Source: Amycolatopsis iheyensis
GTDB taxonomy: Bacteria > Actinomycetota > Actinomycetes > Mycobacteriales > Pseudonocardiaceae
NCBI RefSeq assembly: GCF_024703995.1
Contig: NZ_JAMXQV010000012.1
Span: 1-64,000 of the forward strand
Length of the DNA stretch: 64,000 bases
Reading direction: 5' to 3'
Part shown: positions 48,994 through 56,693 of the stretch, one piece after another
Position numbering within the stretch: position 1 is the stretch's first letter
Layout: each line of letters begins with the position of its first letter
Made by a program: the position numbers and the translations under genes
The notes under the pieces: generated by a model
Databases searched by the model: none
The model's input: only the letters and a program-made list of their open reading frames with translations
Told to the model about the DNA's origin: nothing

Positions 48994-50334
48994 ATGCGCC
49001 AGATCCTGATCGTCGGCGGTGGTTACGCGGGCTTCTACGCCGCTTGGAAGCTGGAGAAGAAGCTCCGCAAGGGCGAGGCCGAGGTCACCCTCGTCGACCC
49101 GCGGCCCTACCTCACCTACCAGCCCTTCCTGCCCGAGGTCGTCGCCGGGGCCGTCGAAGCGCGGCACGCCGCCGTGTCGCTGCGGCGGCACCTGCGCCGG
49201 ACGCGGATCATCGCCGGCACCGTGACCGCCATCGACCACGAACACCGCGTCGTCACCGTGCAGCCGGCCGATGGTGAGCCGCGGGAGCTCGGCTACGAGC
49301 TGATCGTCGTCACCGCCGGGGCCGTCACGCGGAAGCTGCCCGTGCCCGGCGTCGCCGAGCAGGCCATCGGCCTCAAGCACGTCGAAGAGGCCGTCGCGAT
49401 CCGGGACCGGCTGCTCACCTCGTTCGACCGCGCCGCTGTGCTCCCCGACGGCCCGCGGCGGCGCAAGCTGCTCACGGTCACCTTCGTCGGCGGCGGCTTC
49501 TCGGGCGTCGAGGGCTTCGGCGAACTGCTGTCGCTCGCGACGGCGCTGCTCAAGCGCTACCCGGAGCTCCGCCGCGACGAACTCGCCTTCCACCTCGTCG
49601 AGGCGTCGGGCCGGATCCTGCCCGAGGTCACCGACCGCCCGGGCCGCTGGGTCGTGCGCGAGCTGGAACGCCGCGGCGCGCACGTCCACCTGAACACCCG
49701 GGTCACGTCGGCGAAAGACGGCCACGTGACACTCGAAACCGGCGAGGAGTTCGACTCGGAGCTCATCGTCTGGACCGCGGGCAACGGCGCGAACCCGGTC
49801 ATCGGCAAGCACACCGACCTCCCGGTCGACGAGCGCGGCCTGATCGTCGTGCGCCCCGACCTGCGGGTCGAGGGCGTGCCCGACGCCTGGGCGGCCGGCG
49901 ACGACGCGGCGGTGCCCGACCTCGCCTCGCCGGTCCCGGGGGCGCGCACGGTGCCCAACGCGCAGCACGCCTACCGGCAGGGAAAACTGCTGGCGCGCAA
50001 CATCATCGCGACGCTGCGCGGCCGGGAGCCGAAGCCGTACGTGCACCACAGCCTGGGCGCGATCGCGACGCTGGGCCTCGGACGCGGCATCTTCCAGTAC
50101 CGGCGCCTGGTGCTCACCGGCCTGCCGGCGTGGCTCATGCACCGCGGTTACCACGTGCTGGCCGTGCCGAGCTGGGAACGCAAGATCCGCGTGCTGGCGG
50201 TGTGGCTGACGGCGGCGCTGTTCGGCCGCGACATCCTCTCGCTGGCTTCGGTGCAGCACCCGCGGGACGCCTTCGTGACCGGTGGCGCGCGTCCTGAGTG
50301 GAACGACGAACTCCCCGCCCCCTTCAAGGTATAG
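48994..50334 (+). CDS. ndh: NAD(P)/FAD-dependent oxidoreductase, type II NADH dehydrogenase-like
   Basis: A 446-aa flavoprotein. FAD loop ILIVGGGYAGFYAAWKLEKK, RPYLTYQPFLPEVVAGAV, NADH loop VTFVGGGFSGVEGFGELLSL, and VPDAWAAGDDAAVPD as the second FAD motif. The C-terminal part has the hydrophobic membrane-associating segment typical of NDH-2 (MHRGYHVLAVPSWERKIRVL). It passes electrons from NADH to menaquinone without pumping protons. ATG 48994 has GAGGACGAG directly upstream; a frame to 48952 is longer but poorer. The stop codon TAG lies inside the TATAGC box of the next gene's element. Confidence 0.9.
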   Translation: MRQILIVGGGYAGFYAAWKLEKKLRKGEAEVTLVDPRPYLTYQPFLPEVVAGAVEARHAAVSLRRHLRRTRIIAGTVTAIDHEHRVVTVQPADGEPRELGYELIVVTAGAVTRKLPVPGVAEQAIGLKHVEEAVAIRDRLLTSFDRAAVLPDGPRRRKLLTVTFVGGGFSGVEGFGELLSLATALLKRYPELRRDELAFHLVEASGRILPEVTDRPGRWVVRELERRGAHVHLNTRVTSAKDGHVTLETGEEFDSELIVWTAGNGANPVIGKHTDLPVDERGLIVVRPDLRVEGVPDAWAAGDDAAVPDLASPVPGARTVPNAQHAYRQGKLLARNIIATLRGREPKPYVHHSLGAIATLGLGRGIFQYRRLVLTGLPAWLMHRGYHVLAVPSWERKIRVLAVWLTAALFGRDILSLASVQHPRDAFVTGGARPEWNDELPAPFKV

Positions 50335-50362
50335 CCGACCCCGGGGCTTGCCGCAAGGCCGG
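50321..50362 (+). promoter_or_regulatory. rifamycin-associated-type element (RAE) with -10-like TATAGC
   Basis: CCTTCAAGGTATAGC is followed by CGACCCCGGGGCTTGCCGCA and AGGCCGGGGTCG. The core GGGGCTTGCCGCAAGGCC begins at 50343, 48 nt before the glycosyltransferase ATG at 50411. The left part overlaps the end of the ndh gene: its stop TAG (50332-50334) is within the TATAGC. Flanking GACCCCGG and CCGGGGTC extend the hairpin beyond CTTGC-C-GCAAG. Compare the copy at 43416-43452. Confidence 0.75.
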
Positions 50363-50410
50363 GGTCGTCCCCCACAATGGCCGCTCACCAGCCGAAACAG
50401 GGGGAATGCA

Positions 50411-51577
50411 ATGCGTTTTCTGTTGACGACGTGGGGCTCGCGCGGGGACGTCGAGCCGCTGGCCGGGCTCGCCGTGGCGCTGCGCGAGCTGGGCGCGGAC
50501 GCGGTGGTGTGCGCACCGCCGGACGGGGACTTCGCGGCGCTGCTGGAGCGGACCGGCGTGCCGCACGTGCCGCTTGGCCCGTCGGTGCGCTCGGTGGTGA
50601 CGCGCGAGCGGCCGGACCCGTTCGCACTCGCCGACGAGCTGGTCACCGCGCGGTTCACCACGCTCACCGAGGTGGCGGCGGACTGCGATGCCGTAGTGGC
50701 GCAGGGACTCCTGCCCGCCGGCGCGCGGGACGTCGCCGAACAGGCGGGAATCCCTTATGTGTACGCGTGTTATCACCTGCACGGCCTGCCGTCACCGCAC
50801 ACGCCGCCGGGTGCGCGGCCGGGCACGCCGTCGCCGGCGGGCGAGACCGACAACCGGGTGCTGTGGCGGCACGACGCCGAGCGCGTGAACGCCTTGTACG
50901 GCCCGGCGTTGCACCGCCACCGGGACGCACTCGGCCTGCCGCCCGTGGCGAACGTGCGCGACCACGTCTTCACCGACCGGCCGTGGCTGGCCGCGGATCC
51001 GGTGCTGTGCCCGACGGACCTCGACGTCGTCCGAAGTGGAGCGTGGGTCCTGACCGACGACCGGCCGCTGCCGGCCAGGCTGGCGCAGTTCCTCGACGCC
51101 GGCGAACCGCCGGTGTACGTGGGCTTCGGCAGCATGGCCGCGCACGCGCCCGCGGACATCGCGCGGGTGGCGACCGAGGCGGTCCGCGCGCACGGCCGCC
51201 GGATCGTGCTGGGCAGCGGCTGGGCGGGCCTGACCTCGATCGACGACGCCGAGGACTGCTTCGTCGTCGGCGAAGTCAACCACCAGGCGCTGTTCCGCCG
51301 GGTGGCCGCGGTGGTGCACCACGGTGGCGCGGGCACCACGACGACGGCGGCCCGGGCCGGGGCGCCGCAGGTGATCGTCCCGCGGATCGCGGACCAGCCG
51401 TACTGGGCCGAGCGGGTGACCGAGCTGGGCATCGGCGCGGCCCACCCGGATCCGGTGCCGACCACCGAGTCGCTCTCGGCCGTGCTCACCCGGGCGTTCG
51501 CCGCGACGAGCCGGGTCGAGATCCGCACCGACGGCGCGGCGGTGGCCGCGAAACAGCTCATCGAGCTGGCCGGCTGA
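50411..51577 (+). CDS. MGT-type glycosyltransferase (candidate rifamycin glycosyltransferase)
   Basis: A 388-aa GT-B enzyme of the macrolide/UDP-glycosyltransferase family. The front RFLLTTWGSRGDVEPLAGLA is the acceptor-side start, and the nucleotide-sugar block is VAAVVHHGGAGTTTTAARAG followed by APQVIVPRIADQPYWAERV. It would add a hexose from UDP-glucose or a similar donor to a macrolide-like or ansamycin substrate. With the upstream RAE-type element it is a good candidate for the rifamycin-inactivating Rgt. ATG 50411 has GGGGGA 6-8 nt upstream. A long hairpin follows its stop. Confidence 0.88.
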   Translation: MRFLLTTWGSRGDVEPLAGLAVALRELGADAVVCAPPDGDFAALLERTGVPHVPLGPSVRSVVTRERPDPFALADELVTARFTTLTEVAADCDAVVAQGLLPAGARDVAEQAGIPYVYACYHLHGLPSPHTPPGARPGTPSPAGETDNRVLWRHDAERVNALYGPALHRHRDALGLPPVANVRDHVFTDRPWLAADPVLCPTDLDVVRSGAWVLTDDRPLPARLAQFLDAGEPPVYVGFGSMAAHAPADIARVATEAVRAHGRRIVLGSGWAGLTSIDDAEDCFVVGEVNHQALFRRVAAVVHHGGAGTTTTAARAGAPQVIVPRIADQPYWAERVTELGIGAAHPDPVPTTESLSAVLTRAFAATSRVEIRTDGAAVAAKQLIELAG

Positions 51578-51582
51578 GCCCC

Positions 51583-51619
51583 CAAGGGCGGCACTTTCGG
51601 TACGAAAGTGCCGCCCTTG
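51583..51619. terminator. 17-bp perfect hairpin between convergent genes
   Basis: Arms CAAGGGCGGCACTTTCG (51583-51599) and its complement (51603-51619) flank a GTA loop, between the glycosyltransferase stop (51577) and the hydrolase stop (51622). It is a strong bidirectional terminator. Confidence 0.9.
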
Positions 51620-51621
51620 CG

Positions 51622-53148
51622 TCAGCCCGCGAAGGGGCCGGCGTCGATCGCGCAGGTCTTGCCCGCGGCCGGGAACACACCGGCGATCAGGTAGTCCCGC
51701 TTGACCTGCTCGGTGCACGTGCTCGGCACGTACATCGACGAATGCCCGTACCCCTCGGTGACGAACACGCGTGCCCGCGCCAGTTCCGCCGCGCCGTCCC
51801 GCGCGCCGGGCAGCGGCGTCGACGGGTCGTAGCGGTTGTTCAGCACCAGGATTTCCGCCGACGTCGGGCGGTTCCACGGGCCGGTGTACCGGTCGGTGTC
51901 CTTCGCCCGCCAGAACGCGCAGCTCATCATGTCCAGCACGGCGATCCGGCCGAAGTACGGCACCCGCTGGTCCTCGGATTCCGCGTACCGGCTGTAGATC
52001 GCCGGATCGGTGGGGACATCGCTGTCACTGCACTGGATCGCGTTGAACGCCTCGGTGCGGTTCGAGGTGTAGGGCTCGGACGCGGCACGCAGTGCGGGTG
52101 TGGCGGGTGCGTCGTACAGGCGCTGCAGCAAGGACGCGATGTCCGGCCAGCCCCGCGAGTCGGACAGGTCGGCCGCCGCGTTGATGATCCCGGAGTACGT
52201 CCAGGTTTCACCGTCGACGGTGATCGGGGCCTGCTTGGCCCGTGCGGTGAGCGCCGCCCACTTGGCCTGCGGGTCGCCGGAGGAGAACGCGCACTTCGGC
52301 CCGGCTTCGGTGCACAGCCTCAGGAACTGGCCGAACGTCTGCGAGATGCCGGTGGCGACGTCCTGGCGGGTGTCGAGCGGGACGCTCTTGCCGCTGCCGT
52401 CGTGGCCGGTCGCGTTGCCGGCGAAGTCCATCGTGCCGTCGAAGACCATCGCCCGGACGCGGTTCGGGAACAGGTTGGCGTAGGTCGCGCCGAGCTGCGT
52501 CCCGTAGGAAATGCCGTGGTAGGTCAGCTTCGGGTCGCCGACCGCGCGACGCAGCAGCTCCAGGTCCCGCGCGGTGTTCGCGGTCGAGACGTGCTCGAGG
52601 ATCGGGCCGGCCTTCGCCGCGCAGCGGTCGGCCAGCTCCTTCGACTTGGCGTAGAAGGCGGCGTTGCCGCTCGGGTCGCCGGGCAGCTCCGGGAACGCCC
52701 CGAAGAACGACTCCTGCTCGGCGAGCGTGTCGAAGCACCGGACGGCGGTGCTGTTGCCGATCCCCCGCGGGTCCCACGAAACGACGTCGAACCGCGCGCG
52801 CAGCTGGTCGGAGAACAGCCACGGCCACTTCCCGCGCTCCCGCAGCCGTTGCAGGCCGGACGCGCCCGGGCCGCCGAAGTTGACGAACAGCGTGCCGATC
52901 CGGTGCGCGGGATCGGTGGCGGGTTCCTTGATGAGCGCGAGGTCGATCTTCGCGCCGGCGGGCCGGTCGTAGTCCAGCGGCACCGACGCGGTGGCGCACT
53001 GGAACCCGTCCTCGCAGCCGGTCCAGCTCAGCTTCGGCGCCGGCACGCTGTCGACGGACGCCGACGCGGTGCCCGGCCCGGCCACGACGGCGGCCGAAAT
53101 CCCGAGTGCGACGACCAAGCCGCGCACTCCCCCAGTGAAACGACGCAC
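51622..53148 (-). CDS. secreted alpha/beta hydrolase, tripeptidyl aminopeptidase (TAP) type
   Basis: A 508-aa exported serine hydrolase. Signal peptide at residues 1-31 (VRGLVVALGISAAVVAGPGT, ASA cleavage). The nucleophile is in YHGISYGTQLGATYANLF, the aspartate in VLNNRYDPSTPLPGARD, and the histidine in VTEGYGHSSMYVPSTC; the latter two lie in the C-terminal TAP domain. VNFGGPGASG forms the oxyanion loop. It probably removes short N-terminal peptides, or acts as an esterase, outside the cell. It is monocistronic and convergent with the glycosyltransferase. Confidence 0.9.
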   Translation of the reverse strand: MRRFTGGVRGLVVALGISAAVVAGPGTASASVDSVPAPKLSWTGCEDGFQCATASVPLDYDRPAGAKIDLALIKEPATDPAHRIGTLFVNFGGPGASGLQRLRERGKWPWLFSDQLRARFDVVSWDPRGIGNSTAVRCFDTLAEQESFFGAFPELPGDPSGNAAFYAKSKELADRCAAKAGPILEHVSTANTARDLELLRRAVGDPKLTYHGISYGTQLGATYANLFPNRVRAMVFDGTMDFAGNATGHDGSGKSVPLDTRQDVATGISQTFGQFLRLCTEAGPKCAFSSGDPQAKWAALTARAKQAPITVDGETWTYSGIINAAADLSDSRGWPDIASLLQRLYDAPATPALRAASEPYTSNRTEAFNAIQCSDSDVPTDPAIYSRYAESEDQRVPYFGRIAVLDMMSCAFWRAKDTDRYTGPWNRPTSAEILVLNNRYDPSTPLPGARDGAAELARARVFVTEGYGHSSMYVPSTCTEQVKRDYLIAGVFPAAGKTCAIDAGPFAG

Positions 53149-53278
53149 GAACCATCCCTTCGTCGGAAACGATCACCTCTCCAGACGCCGGGCGCCCGCG
53201 GAGGTTGCACCGGTACTTCGCGCGCGGAGCGGTACGGGTTCCCGAAAGAATCTCTGGCGCCGACTCTCACCACTTAGC

Positions 53279-53301
53279 TATAGTACTAGGCAACTAGATA
53301 A
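53279..53301 (+). promoter_or_regulatory. promoter/operator of GntR-ABC operon
   Basis: A rare AT-rich patch: TATAGT (53279-53284) resembles a -10 box and overlaps TAGTACTA; CTAGGCAACTAG follows at 53286-53297. Palindromic words next to the start of a YtrA-type regulator suggest an autoregulatory site. Confidence 0.5.
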
Positions 53302-53313
53302 ATGGAGTTGCCG

Positions 53314-53709
53314 ATGATCGAGTTCACCCTCGACGCCCGGTCGGGGCTGTCGCCGTACCAGCAGCTGGTGCAGCAGGTGCGGCACGCCCTCCGGCTGGGC
53401 CTGCTCGAAGTGGGAGACCAGCTCCCGAAGGTCAAGGACGTGGTCGCGAACCTCGCGATCAACCCGAACACCGTGTTGAAGGCCTACCGCGAGCTGGAGC
53501 ACGACGGGCTCGTCTCGGCCCGGCCCGGCGTCGGCACCTTCGTGACCGCGACGCTCAACGGCGCGGCTTCGTTCGCCGTGCTCGGGCCGCTGCGCCAGGA
53601 TCTGCGCCGCTGGCTGGCGAAGGCCCGCAAGGCCGGTCTCGACGAGGAGAGCATCGAGGCCCTGTTGATGTCCACGTTTCGCGACTCCGCCAGAGAGGAC
53701 ATAGCGTGA
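53314..53709 (+). CDS. GntR-family regulator (YtrA subfamily)
   Basis: A short GntR protein of 131 aa: winged helix only, no large effector domain. LSPYQQLVQQVRHALRLGLL, EVGDQLPKVKDVVANLAINP and NTVLKAYRELEHDGLVSARP are the DNA-binding domain, with PGVGTFV closing the wing. ATG 53314 has GGAG 6 nt upstream; ATG 53302 is an alternative. YtrA-type regulators typically control the ABC genes behind them. Its stop overlaps the ATPase start as GTGA. Confidence 0.92.
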   Translation: MIEFTLDARSGLSPYQQLVQQVRHALRLGLLEVGDQLPKVKDVVANLAINPNTVLKAYRELEHDGLVSARPGVGTFVTATLNGAASFAVLGPLRQDLRRWLAKARKAGLDEESIEALLMSTFRDSAREDIA

Positions 53710-54587
53710 CCGTCCTGCGCGCCCAGGGACTGGGCAAGAAGTACAAGCGCAAGCAGGCGCTGACCGGCTGCACGCTCGAAATCGAAGCCGGCCACGTCAC
53801 CGGGCTCGTCGGCCCCAACGGCGCCGGCAAGTCCACCCTGCTGAACATCGCGTCCGGCATGCTGGAGCCCACGACCGGCACGATCGAGGTCTGCGGCGGG
53901 ATCCCCGGCAGCGGCCCGGCCCAGCTGGCGAAGGTCGGCTACGTCGCCCAGAACACGCCGGTCTACGGCGGTTTGTCCATCGAAGAGCACCTGCACCTCG
54001 GCGCGCACCTCAACCCCCGCTGGGACCACGACCTCGCCACCAAGCGGATCGAGCGGCTCGGGCTCGACCCGAAGCAGCACGCCGGCAAGCTGTCCGGCGG
54101 CCAGCGCGCGCAGCTCGCGCTCACCCTCGGCATCGCCAAGCGGCCCGAGCTGCTGCTGCTCGACGAGCCGGTCGCCGCGCTGGACCCGTTGGCGCGCCGG
54201 GAGTTCCTGCAGGACCTGATGGAAGCCGTCGCCGAACACGGGCTCTCGGTCGTGATGTCCTCGCACCTGGTCAACGACCTCGAACGCGTCTGCGACCACC
54301 TCGTCGTGCTCGTCGACTCCCAGGTCCGGGTCATCGGCGAGGTCGAAGAGCTGCTGGCCACCCACCACCGGCTGACCGGGGCGCGCCGGGACATCGAGAC
54401 GCTGCCGGCGGACCAGCAGGTCATCTCCGCGAAGCACACCGACCGCCAGACCACCGTGCTCGTCCGCACCGAGGCGCCGATCCTCGATCCCGCTTGGACC
54501 GTCGGGCAGCTCGGCCTGGAGGACCTGGTCCTCGAGTACATGAGCAACCCCGCCGCCGCCCGTCCCACCCTGGAGGTGCTGCGATGA
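53706..54587 (+). CDS. ABC transporter ATP-binding protein
   Basis: A 293-aa ATPase. Walker A GLVGPNGAGKSTLLNIASG, signature LSGGQRAQLALTLGIAKRPE, Walker B LLLLDEPVAALDPLARREF, and the switch histidine in VVMSSHLVNDLERVCDHLVV. The C-terminal part beyond residue 215 is a regulatory extension. It is in an operon with a GntR regulator and a permease, typical of export or stress-response ABC systems controlled by YtrA-like repressors. GTG 53706. Confidence 0.93.
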   Translation: MTVLRAQGLGKKYKRKQALTGCTLEIEAGHVTGLVGPNGAGKSTLLNIASGMLEPTTGTIEVCGGIPGSGPAQLAKVGYVAQNTPVYGGLSIEEHLHLGAHLNPRWDHDLATKRIERLGLDPKQHAGKLSGGQRAQLALTLGIAKRPELLLLDEPVAALDPLARREFLQDLMEAVAEHGLSVVMSSHLVNDLERVCDHLVVLVDSQVRVIGEVEELLATHHRLTGARRDIETLPADQQVISAKHTDRQTTVLVRTEAPILDPAWTVGQLGLEDLVLEYMSNPAAARPTLEVLR

Positions 54588-55561
54588 CCTGGCTGACCTG
54601 GCGCCAGTTCCGCACTCCCGCGTTGTCCGTCTTCGCCGCGCTGGTCGTGATCGCGGTGATCCTCGCGATCACCGGGCCGCAGCTGGTCGGGCGCACGAAC
54701 TTCTCCGACGAAGACACGATGTTCGGCGGGACGATCCTGGCGCTCTACCTGCTGCCCGCGGTGATCGGCGTGTTCTGGGCCGTCCCGATGATCACGCGTG
54801 AGCTGGAGTCCGGCACGCACAGCCTGGTGTGGAACCAGACCGTCACGCGCAATCGGTGGCTCACCACCAAGCTCGGGTTCGGGCTGCTCGCCGCGATGGT
54901 CGCGGCCGGCCTGCTGAGCGTGGCGGTGTCCTGGTGGGCGAGCCCGATCGACGCGCTCGCGGCCCAGCAGACCGACCGCGGGATGCTCTCGCGCATCGCG
55001 CCGGTGGTGTTCGGCGCACGCGGCATCGTCCCGATCGGCTACGCGGCCTTCGCGCTCGCGCTCGGTGTCGCGGTCGGGATGCTGCTGAAGCGGACAGTGG
55101 CCGCCATGGCCGTCACGCTCGTGGCGCTCGTCGCCGTGCTGCTCGTGGTGACGAGCTTCGTGCGGCCGTACCTGCTGCCGCCGGAGCAGCTGACCGTCGC
55201 GATCACCGACAACATCACGAACATCAACGGCGATCCCAGCGGCGTCAAGGAGATCGGCGTGCGGAACCCGCCCGGGGCGTGGGTGCTGGGGAACGAAACG
55301 ATCGACCCGGCCGGGAACGTGGCCGACCCGCTGCCGGACTTCGTGCGGAACTGCCTGCCCGGTCCGGGTGGCCCCATCCCGGAACGCGGCACCGTCGAGC
55401 AGTGCATGGCCCAGCTGGGCGCCCACGGCTACCAGCAGCGCCTGACCTACCAGCCCGGCTCGCGGTTCTGGCCGCTGCAGTGGCTCGAACTCGCGCTCTA
55501 CCTCGCCATGACCGCCCTGCTCACCTGGTTCTCCTTCCGCCGCGTCCGCCACCTGTCCTGA
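54584..55561 (+). CDS. ABC transporter permease
   Basis: A 325-aa membrane protein with about six helices: TPALSVFAALVVIAVILAIT, GTILALYLLPAVIGVFWAVP, LGFGLLAAMVAAGLLSVAVS, PIGYAAFALALGVAVGMLLK, AAMAVTLVALVAVLLVVTSF, and a last one near WLELALYLAMTALLTWFSF. A large outside loop lies between helices five and six. The start MTWLTWRQFRTPAL is family-typical. ATG 54584 overlaps the ATPase stop (ATGA). The transported compound is unknown. Confidence 0.9.
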   Translation: MTWLTWRQFRTPALSVFAALVVIAVILAITGPQLVGRTNFSDEDTMFGGTILALYLLPAVIGVFWAVPMITRELESGTHSLVWNQTVTRNRWLTTKLGFGLLAAMVAAGLLSVAVSWWASPIDALAAQQTDRGMLSRIAPVVFGARGIVPIGYAAFALALGVAVGMLLKRTVAAMAVTLVALVAVLLVVTSFVRPYLLPPEQLTVAITDNITNINGDPSGVKEIGVRNPPGAWVLGNETIDPAGNVADPLPDFVRNCLPGPGGPIPERGTVEQCMAQLGAHGYQQRLTYQPGSRFWPLQWLELALYLAMTALLTWFSFRRVRHLS

Positions 55562-55580
55562 CGATTCCACTGGGGGAATC

Positions 55581-56693
55581 ATGCACACCCTCGCGGTAGC
55601 CACCGCCTTGACACTCACCTTGACCGCGTCGCCCGTCGCTTCGGCGGCCACGACGCCTTACCTGCCCCGCCCGACCGGCCACGCGCCCGTCGGCGTCACC
55701 ACACTGTCCTTGAAGGACACTTCGCGGCCCGATCCCTGGGTGCCGTCGGTGCCCTACCGGGAGCTGATGGTCTCCGTCTTCTACCCGGCGACCTCGGCGC
55801 ACGGGCCGGTCAAGCAGTACATGACCCCGCTCGAATCCGAACGCAACCTCGAACGGGAGAACATCCCCGGGCTGCCGCTCGACGTCCTGAGCACCGTCCG
55901 GACGAACGCCCACGTCGACGCGAAACCGGCCGGGCGGTCGCACGACCTGCCGCTGGTCGTCCTTTCGCCGGGCTGGACGCAACCGCGGGCCACGCTCACC
56001 GCGCTGGCCGAAGACCTCGCCAGCCGCGGGTACGCCGTCGCGGCGATCGACCACACCTACGAGAACCGCGCCACGACCTTCCCGGACGGGCACGTCACCG
56101 GCTGCGACGCCTGCGCGGTGGACGACCAGCCCGGCTTCTGGGAGAAGTACGCCCAGGTCCACACGAAGGACACGTCGTTCGTGCTGGACGAGCTGCTGCG
56201 CTCGAAGCAGTGGGGCGCGCTGATCGACCCGGCGCGCATCGGCATGACCGGGCACTCCGCGGGCGGGGCGGTGACCACCCAGGCGATGCTGGCCGACCGC
56301 CGCATCCGGGCGGGCGCCGACATCGACGGCAGCATCCACGTCCCGTTGCCGGCGTCCGGGCTCTCGCGGCCCTTCCTGTTCTTGGGCAGCATGGACAACT
56401 ACGTCCCGGGCCAGCCGGGTCCCTACGACGACTGGGAAACCGACTGGACGCACCTCACCGGGTGGAAGCGCTGGCTCATGGTGTCCGGCACGGTGCACAG
56501 CTCGTTCACCGACCTCGGTGTGCTCGCCGACCAGCTGGGCGTCGACATCGGCGCGTCGATCGGCGGAGCCCGCGCGCTGACCGTCACGCGGAACTACGTA
56601 AGCGCTTTCTTCGACCGGAACCTGCGCTGCCGCCCGCAACCGCTGCTGGCCGCGCCCTCGCCCGCCTACCCGGAAGTGACGTTCATCGGATGA
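55581..56693 (+). CDS. secreted alpha/beta hydrolase, PAF-acetylhydrolase-like
   Basis: A 370-aa exported hydrolase. Signal peptide MHTLAVATALTLTLTASPVA with ASA cleavage. Conserved opening block PTGHAPVGVTTLSLKDTSRP, then PYRELMVSVFYPAT. Nucleophile elbow IGMTGHSAGGAVTTQAML and a histidine near VSGTVHSSFTDLGVLADQLG. It is homologous to both halves of the next gene. Family members hydrolyse short-chain esters, such as platelet-activating factor or polyester-like substrates. Its stop overlaps the next ATG (ATGA). Confidence 0.88.
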   Translation: MHTLAVATALTLTLTASPVASAATTPYLPRPTGHAPVGVTTLSLKDTSRPDPWVPSVPYRELMVSVFYPATSAHGPVKQYMTPLESERNLERENIPGLPLDVLSTVRTNAHVDAKPAGRSHDLPLVVLSPGWTQPRATLTALAEDLASRGYAVAAIDHTYENRATTFPDGHVTGCDACAVDDQPGFWEKYAQVHTKDTSFVLDELLRSKQWGALIDPARIGMTGHSAGGAVTTQAMLADRRIRAGADIDGSIHVPLPASGLSRPFLFLGSMDNYVPGQPGPYDDWETDWTHLTGWKRWLMVSGTVHSSFTDLGVLADQLGVDIGASIGGARALTVTRNYVSAFFDRNLRCRPQPLLAAPSPAYPEVTFIG

